A stretch of DNA of 64,000 nucleotides, taken from contig NZ_LJHY01000020.1 of assembly GCF_001295795.1 (NCBI RefSeq), forward strand, positions 1-64,000. Reading direction: 5' to 3'. Shown one piece after another: positions 60,947 through 64,000 of the stretch. A program made the translations under genes and the position numbers. The notes under the pieces were generated by a model that made no database searches, was not told the origin of the DNA, and saw only the letters and a list, made by a program, of their open reading frames with translations. The stretch's first letter is position 1, and each line of letters begins with the position of its first letter. The stretch is from Novosphingobium sp. AAP83. Its GTDB lineage: Bacteria > Pseudomonadota > Alphaproteobacteria > Sphingomonadales > Sphingomonadaceae.

Positions 60947-62464
60947 TTAGGAAGCGCATCCCGGCAATGCAGCCAGATCGGCTTTGGCCTGTTCGACCGA
61001 GATTATCGCGTTGTATGTCGGCCGTTGTAATGGCTTAAATCGCGTATCCCCGGACAAATCCCATGCCGGGGACAGCCATTCATTTTTGACGAGCCTAACC
61101 CCGCTAATCGGAACCGAAAGCATCTGTAATATTTGCGGGTCATTCATATTGACGCGCAAATTTTTGATCATTTCGGCATGCGGGAAAGGGGCACCGTGAA
61201 CGGCATTGAGATAGGCCGTCGATTGGTTATTTGTGATGAGATTGGCTACGGGATATCGTCCCTCCTTCGAAGGCATAGACGAAATCCACGGCGCAGTGGG
61301 CGCATCTGGCCAGCCAATCACGATGTTATTGGCGATAGTGGCGGAGTTAACGCCATACATGCTGATTCCGTGGGCGATGGTAGGTCTGACGAAGTTGCAT
61401 TCCACTTTAACGTCAACCCACTTGCCGTCGAAGATGTTTATACCCTGCAAACGCTTTGAATGGCGTGCCGACGTATCGGATAGGCAAACATTGTGTTCAA
61501 TCAGTACCGGTCCGAAAGTGGGATTGTGCGGCGTTGATTGTCCTTGCATGCAATCAGGGTGCAATGCATCCCCTGTCGGCCAATGATCACGTATCACATT
61601 GTTTCGAATGACAATATCGTTTCCTGAAAAATCAATGCCATCAACGGAATAATCATGAATTTCATTATTGCTGACGAGGGCTTTGGTTACATGATACAAA
61701 GAGACGCCAATATGGACGTCGTGAACTTTGCTCTTGTCGATGTTCAAACAATCGCCGAACATCAGGAATCCATTGTTTGAATTCTTTGCCCATTGTTCGG
61801 GTGTTAAATTTGCAATGCTGTCTTGTCCGCCCACGCGCAAACCAGAAAACGAGATGCCGTTTGATCGCCGCGCTCTTGGTTCAGGGCGCATGTTTACAAG
61901 GTGTCTCGTCCCGGTGGCCCAAGCTTTCGAGCTTACTTCGAAATCTTTGAAGGCAAAGTGCGCAGTGCCTTCCATCAGGATTTGTGAAAAGCGCGCATTG
62001 GCCCCGGGCGCACCAGAAATGGTGATCGGAGCACGGTTTATAATGCCTCTAAGATTGAGAGGGCCGTAGTCCCCTGTCGCCAACAAAATGGTGTCGCCGT
62101 CACCAACAATGCTATCGGGATTATCATATATACGAGCAGTGGGCTGTGTTCCCAGAATGCGCGCGATCCAATATTGATATATGGGGGTTTCAGCAAACTG
62201 CGAACCAACCAACTTGGCATCGATAATGCGCTGCAGGTTACGCCAAGGACGCTCAACCGATCCATTGCCAGCATCGGTTCCACGAATGGGGTCAACGTAA
62301 AACGTGCGGGATGACGCAACAGGTGCGCTTTTCAAACAAGGAGGAGAAACAAGATCAGGCGATCTCCGATATAAATTTCCAAATAAAGAGTATCCAAAGC
62401 CAAGCAAAGACAGAATGATAACGCCAAGCAGAACTAGCTTTGACGTGGGTCTTTGCAATGGCAT
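60947..62464 (-). CDS. Right-handed beta-helix (pectate-lyase-like) exported protein
   Basis: A 505-residue protein anchored by an N-terminal TM (VLLGVIILSLLGFGYSLFG). The body carries parallel beta-helix repeats (for example VSNNEIHDYSVDGIDFSG, VIRNNVIRDHWPTGD, IANNIVIGWPDA), a fold seen in polysaccharide lyases and epimerases. No classic catalytic motif is certain. It lies directly downstream of crtZ (stop at 62469); an earlier ATG at 62479 would overlap it. Base composition is somewhat lower in GC. The substrate is probably an exopolysaccharide. Confidence 0.7.
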   Translation of the reverse strand: MPLQRPTSKLVLLGVIILSLLGFGYSLFGNLYRRSPDLVSPPCLKSAPVASSRTFYVDPIRGTDAGNGSVERPWRNLQRIIDAKLVGSQFAETPIYQYWIARILGTQPTARIYDNPDSIVGDGDTILLATGDYGPLNLRGIINRAPITISGAPGANARFSQILMEGTAHFAFKDFEVSSKAWATGTRHLVNMRPEPRARRSNGISFSGLRVGGQDSIANLTPEQWAKNSNNGFLMFGDCLNIDKSKVHDVHIGVSLYHVTKALVSNNEIHDYSVDGIDFSGNDIVIRNNVIRDHWPTGDALHPDCMQGQSTPHNPTFGPVLIEHNVCLSDTSARHSKRLQGINIFDGKWVDVKVECNFVRPTIAHGISMYGVNSATIANNIVIGWPDAPTAPWISSMPSKEGRYPVANLITNNQSTAYLNAVHGAPFPHAEMIKNLRVNMNDPQILQMLSVPISGVRLVKNEWLSPAWDLSGDTRFKPLQRPTYNAIISVEQAKADLAALPGCAS

Positions 62465-62468
62465 GGCA

Positions 62469-62987
62469 TCACCCCTCAACCGCCTCGCGCAGCACCGCTA
62501 TGCCTTGTTCGCGCTGTGCCCGCAGTTCTTTTTTCAGCACCGCAGGATCGCGCGCGAAGATGAAGCCGAAGCTGACGCCGCCTTCTTTGCCGATGGTAGC
62601 GTGGTGCAGCTTGTGGGCCTGGACCAGGCGCTTGGCATAGCCGCGTTTGGGCACATAGCGGAACCAGCGCTGGTGGATCAGGCCATCGTGAATGGCGGTG
62701 TAGATTATGCCGTAGATGAGCACGCCGATGCCGATGAACGTGGCGGGCCACCATGCCAATGCGCCAGCGATGACCGGGCTGCCCCACATGAACGCGGAGA
62801 TCGAAATGGCCGCGCCAAACACGGCGTAAAGATCGTTCTTTTCAAGAAAGTTATCGTGCGGTTCGTGGTGATCGCGGTGCCAGCCCCAGCCAAAGCCGTG
62901 CATGATGTACTTGTGACTGCTCCAGGCAACGAATTCCATGGCGAGCACGGTGGCGATAATGATGAGCAAGGCGGCGAGGATTTGCAT
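62469..62987 (-). CDS. crtZ: Beta-carotene 3-hydroxylase CrtZ
   Basis: A 172-residue di-iron membrane hydroxylase that adds 3-OH to beta-rings. Histidine boxes are HKYIMHGFGWGWHRDHH and HDGLIHQRW, with QAHKLHHATIGKEGGVSFGF. The start at 62987 follows a GGGGAC ribosome site; 63002 is an alternative. It is not in the main carotenoid cluster. With CrtY it would give zeaxanthin-type ends. It is divergent from a small exported protein. Confidence 0.93.
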   Translation of the reverse strand: MQILAALLIIIATVLAMEFVAWSSHKYIMHGFGWGWHRDHHEPHDNFLEKNDLYAVFGAAISISAFMWGSPVIAGALAWWPATFIGIGVLIYGIIYTAIHDGLIHQRWFRYVPKRGYAKRLVQAHKLHHATIGKEGGVSFGFIFARDPAVLKKELRAQREQGIAVLREAVEG

Positions 62988-63122
62988 CTGGTCCCCATAC
63001 ACTGGCGAAACGCGCCCCGCGACATATTCTTACACTTTGCCCGAAAGTCGCGACGTGTTGTTTTTCTGCCGTTCAGGCAAGGGAGCGCAGTTTGTCTTCA
63101 ACGCAAACAAGGAGCAGACATC

Positions 63123-63503
63123 ATGCGCAAGACTATTATCGCACTCGCCCTTTCAACCATGATCGCCGGGGTTGCCGCACCGGCGATGGCACGCGACAAC
63201 GATCGCTATCCCGGCAATAATCGCGCCGAGGCATCGTACCTGACGCCCGCACGCAATGCCGAAATCCGGCGCGACATCAACCAGCTCGATAACCGGATCC
63301 AGCGGGCGCAAGCCAACCACCGCCTTTCGCCGCGCGAAGCCCAAGGCCTGCGCCGCGACGCACGCGACATCAAGCAGACCTATAACCGCTATGCCAATCG
63401 GGGCCTCAGCGTTTCGGAATACCGCACGCTGGAGCGCCGCATCGCTGTGGTTAACGCGCGCTTGCAGATCGACAAGCGCGACCGCGATGGCCGCAGAGGC
63501 TAA
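63123..63503 (+). CDS. Small exported Arg-rich protein
   Basis: A 126-residue protein with signal peptide MRKTIIALALSTMIAGVAAP. The mature part is rich in Arg and Asn (NAEIRRDINQLDNRIQRAQA) and probably helical. I do not recognise a family; similar short exported proteins are frequent in sphingomonads. Ribosome site AAGGAG. Confidence 0.75.
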   Translation: MRKTIIALALSTMIAGVAAPAMARDNDRYPGNNRAEASYLTPARNAEIRRDINQLDNRIQRAQANHRLSPREAQGLRRDARDIKQTYNRYANRGLSVSEYRTLERRIAVVNARLQIDKRDRDGRRG

Positions 63504-63611
63504 TGGCGCGGCTAAAGTAAGGCGTAAGCGTAACAAAATTACGCCCGAACAGTGGTCAGCCCGTCCTTTCCTGCTTGAATTGCGGGAAGGGCGGGCCTAA
63601 CCGCTGGCATC

Positions 63612-64000
63612 ATGTCAAACAAAGCCCGCACCCTCTACCAGAAGATTTGGGACGCCCACGTTGTTGAACAGCGCGATGATGGCACTGCCCTGATCTATAT
63701 TGACCGTCACCTCGTGCATGAAGTGACCAGCCCGCAGGCGTTTGAAGCCCTGCGTGTGGCAGGCCGCAAGGTGCGCCGCCCCGATCTGACGTTGGCAGTG
63801 CCCGATCACAACCTGCCCACGACCGCACGCCGCACCGCCGATGGCGCGCGTGTGCCCATCGCCGATGTTGAATCGGCACTGCAATTGGAAGCGCTTGAAC
63901 GCAATGCGCCCGAATTCGGCATCCGCTATATCGGTGATGCCGATGACGAGCAGGGCATTGTCCATGTGGTTGGGCCAGAGCAGGGCTTTTCCTTGCCGGG
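63612..64000 (+). CDS. leuC: 3-isopropylmalate dehydratase large subunit LeuC (5' part)
   Basis: The first 129 residues of LeuC, cut by the window end. The start [20 protein letters not shown] and the blocks [20 protein letters not shown] and VPDHNLPTT are diagnostic. LeuC with LeuD isomerises 2-isopropylmalate in leucine synthesis through a 4Fe-4S cluster whose cysteines lie beyond this fragment. Confidence 0.95.
   Translation, partial: MSNKARTLYQKIWDAHVVEQRDDGTALIYIDRHLVHEVTSPQAFEALRVAGRKVRRPDLTLAVPDHNLPTTARRTADGARVPIADVESALQLEALERNAPEFGIRYIGDADDEQGIVHVVGPEQGFSLP

Noticed and set aside
63487-63600. Possible 37-residue gene (MAAEANGAAKVRRKR...) before leuC
   Set aside because: It overlaps the end of the small exported protein gene, has no clear ribosome site and no family; it may be real, but the evidence is too thin.

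Overview
The window looks like chromosomal DNA of a GC-rich alphaproteobacterium of the sphingomonad group (order Sphingomonadales). Pointers are a BcsD-type cellulose operon with fused bcsAB, two large TonB-dependent receptors, CrtY/CrtZ carotenoid enzymes, a divergent tesA/ybbA/ybbP-type locus and a pspFABC locus. The acyclic-carotenoid enzymes CrtC and CrtD, plus two TGT-N12-ACA palindromes of the PpsR/CrtJ type in the promoters of that cluster, suggest an aerobic anoxygenic phototroph or a recent descendant of one. The species assignment is inference; no rRNA gene lies in the window.

Layout. 1-8.6 kb: housekeeping genes (trmL, a Crp/Fnr regulator, greB-like, rlmJ, rsgA), an exported alanine racemase coupled to an exported D-aminoacylase, and a collapsed kup-kdpD-kdpE remnant. 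8.6-19.2 kb: a complete cellulose operon on the minus strand (bcsP/R-like, bcsQ, bcsAB fusion, bcsC, bcsD, bcsZ). 19.2-29 kb: a TonB-receptor neighbourhood holding the C-terminal scrap of one receptor, one intact receptor, and several enzymes, three of which carry TPR domains (a 2OG-Fe(II) oxygenase, a sulfotransferase and an aspartyl/asparaginyl beta-hydroxylase), plus a sulfotransferase-like protein without TPRs. 29-37 kb: carotenoid cluster crtY, crtD, a membrane protein, P450, ATP-grasp and crtC, closed by a tRNA-Thr. 37-41.9 kb: rarA with a partner gene, a PadR regulator, a glycosyltransferase and a DUF1778 antitoxin without a visible toxin. 42-44.1 kb: a two-gene AT-rich islet (FRG-domain protein plus DUF262 protein), the best candidate for a horizontally acquired defence-like module. 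44.2-55.3 kb: typA, a second TonB receptor, two tandem DUF805 proteins, tesA/ybbA/ybbP and recF. 55.4-60.1 kb: pspF divergent from a strongly expanded psp operon, in which pspA, pspB and pspC are followed by seven more tiny membrane-protein genes. Most of these repeat the PspB plan (one TM segment, a coiled coil and a terminal VERIVTD-like motif). 60.1-64 kb: sufE, a DUF454 protein, a beta-helix protein, crtZ, a small exported protein and the start of leuC.

How genes work together. The cellulose genes overlap by a few bases and probably form one transcript for c-di-GMP-activated cellulose synthesis and export. The crt genes can make a carotenoid with one cyclised (CrtY, CrtZ) and one hydrated and desaturated acyclic end (CrtC, CrtD). 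The psp locus has a sigma-54 type -24/-12 promoter consistent with control by the adjacent PspF. The most novel-looking items are the expanded PspB-like array, the TPR-enzyme/TonB cluster and the FRG-DUF262 pair.
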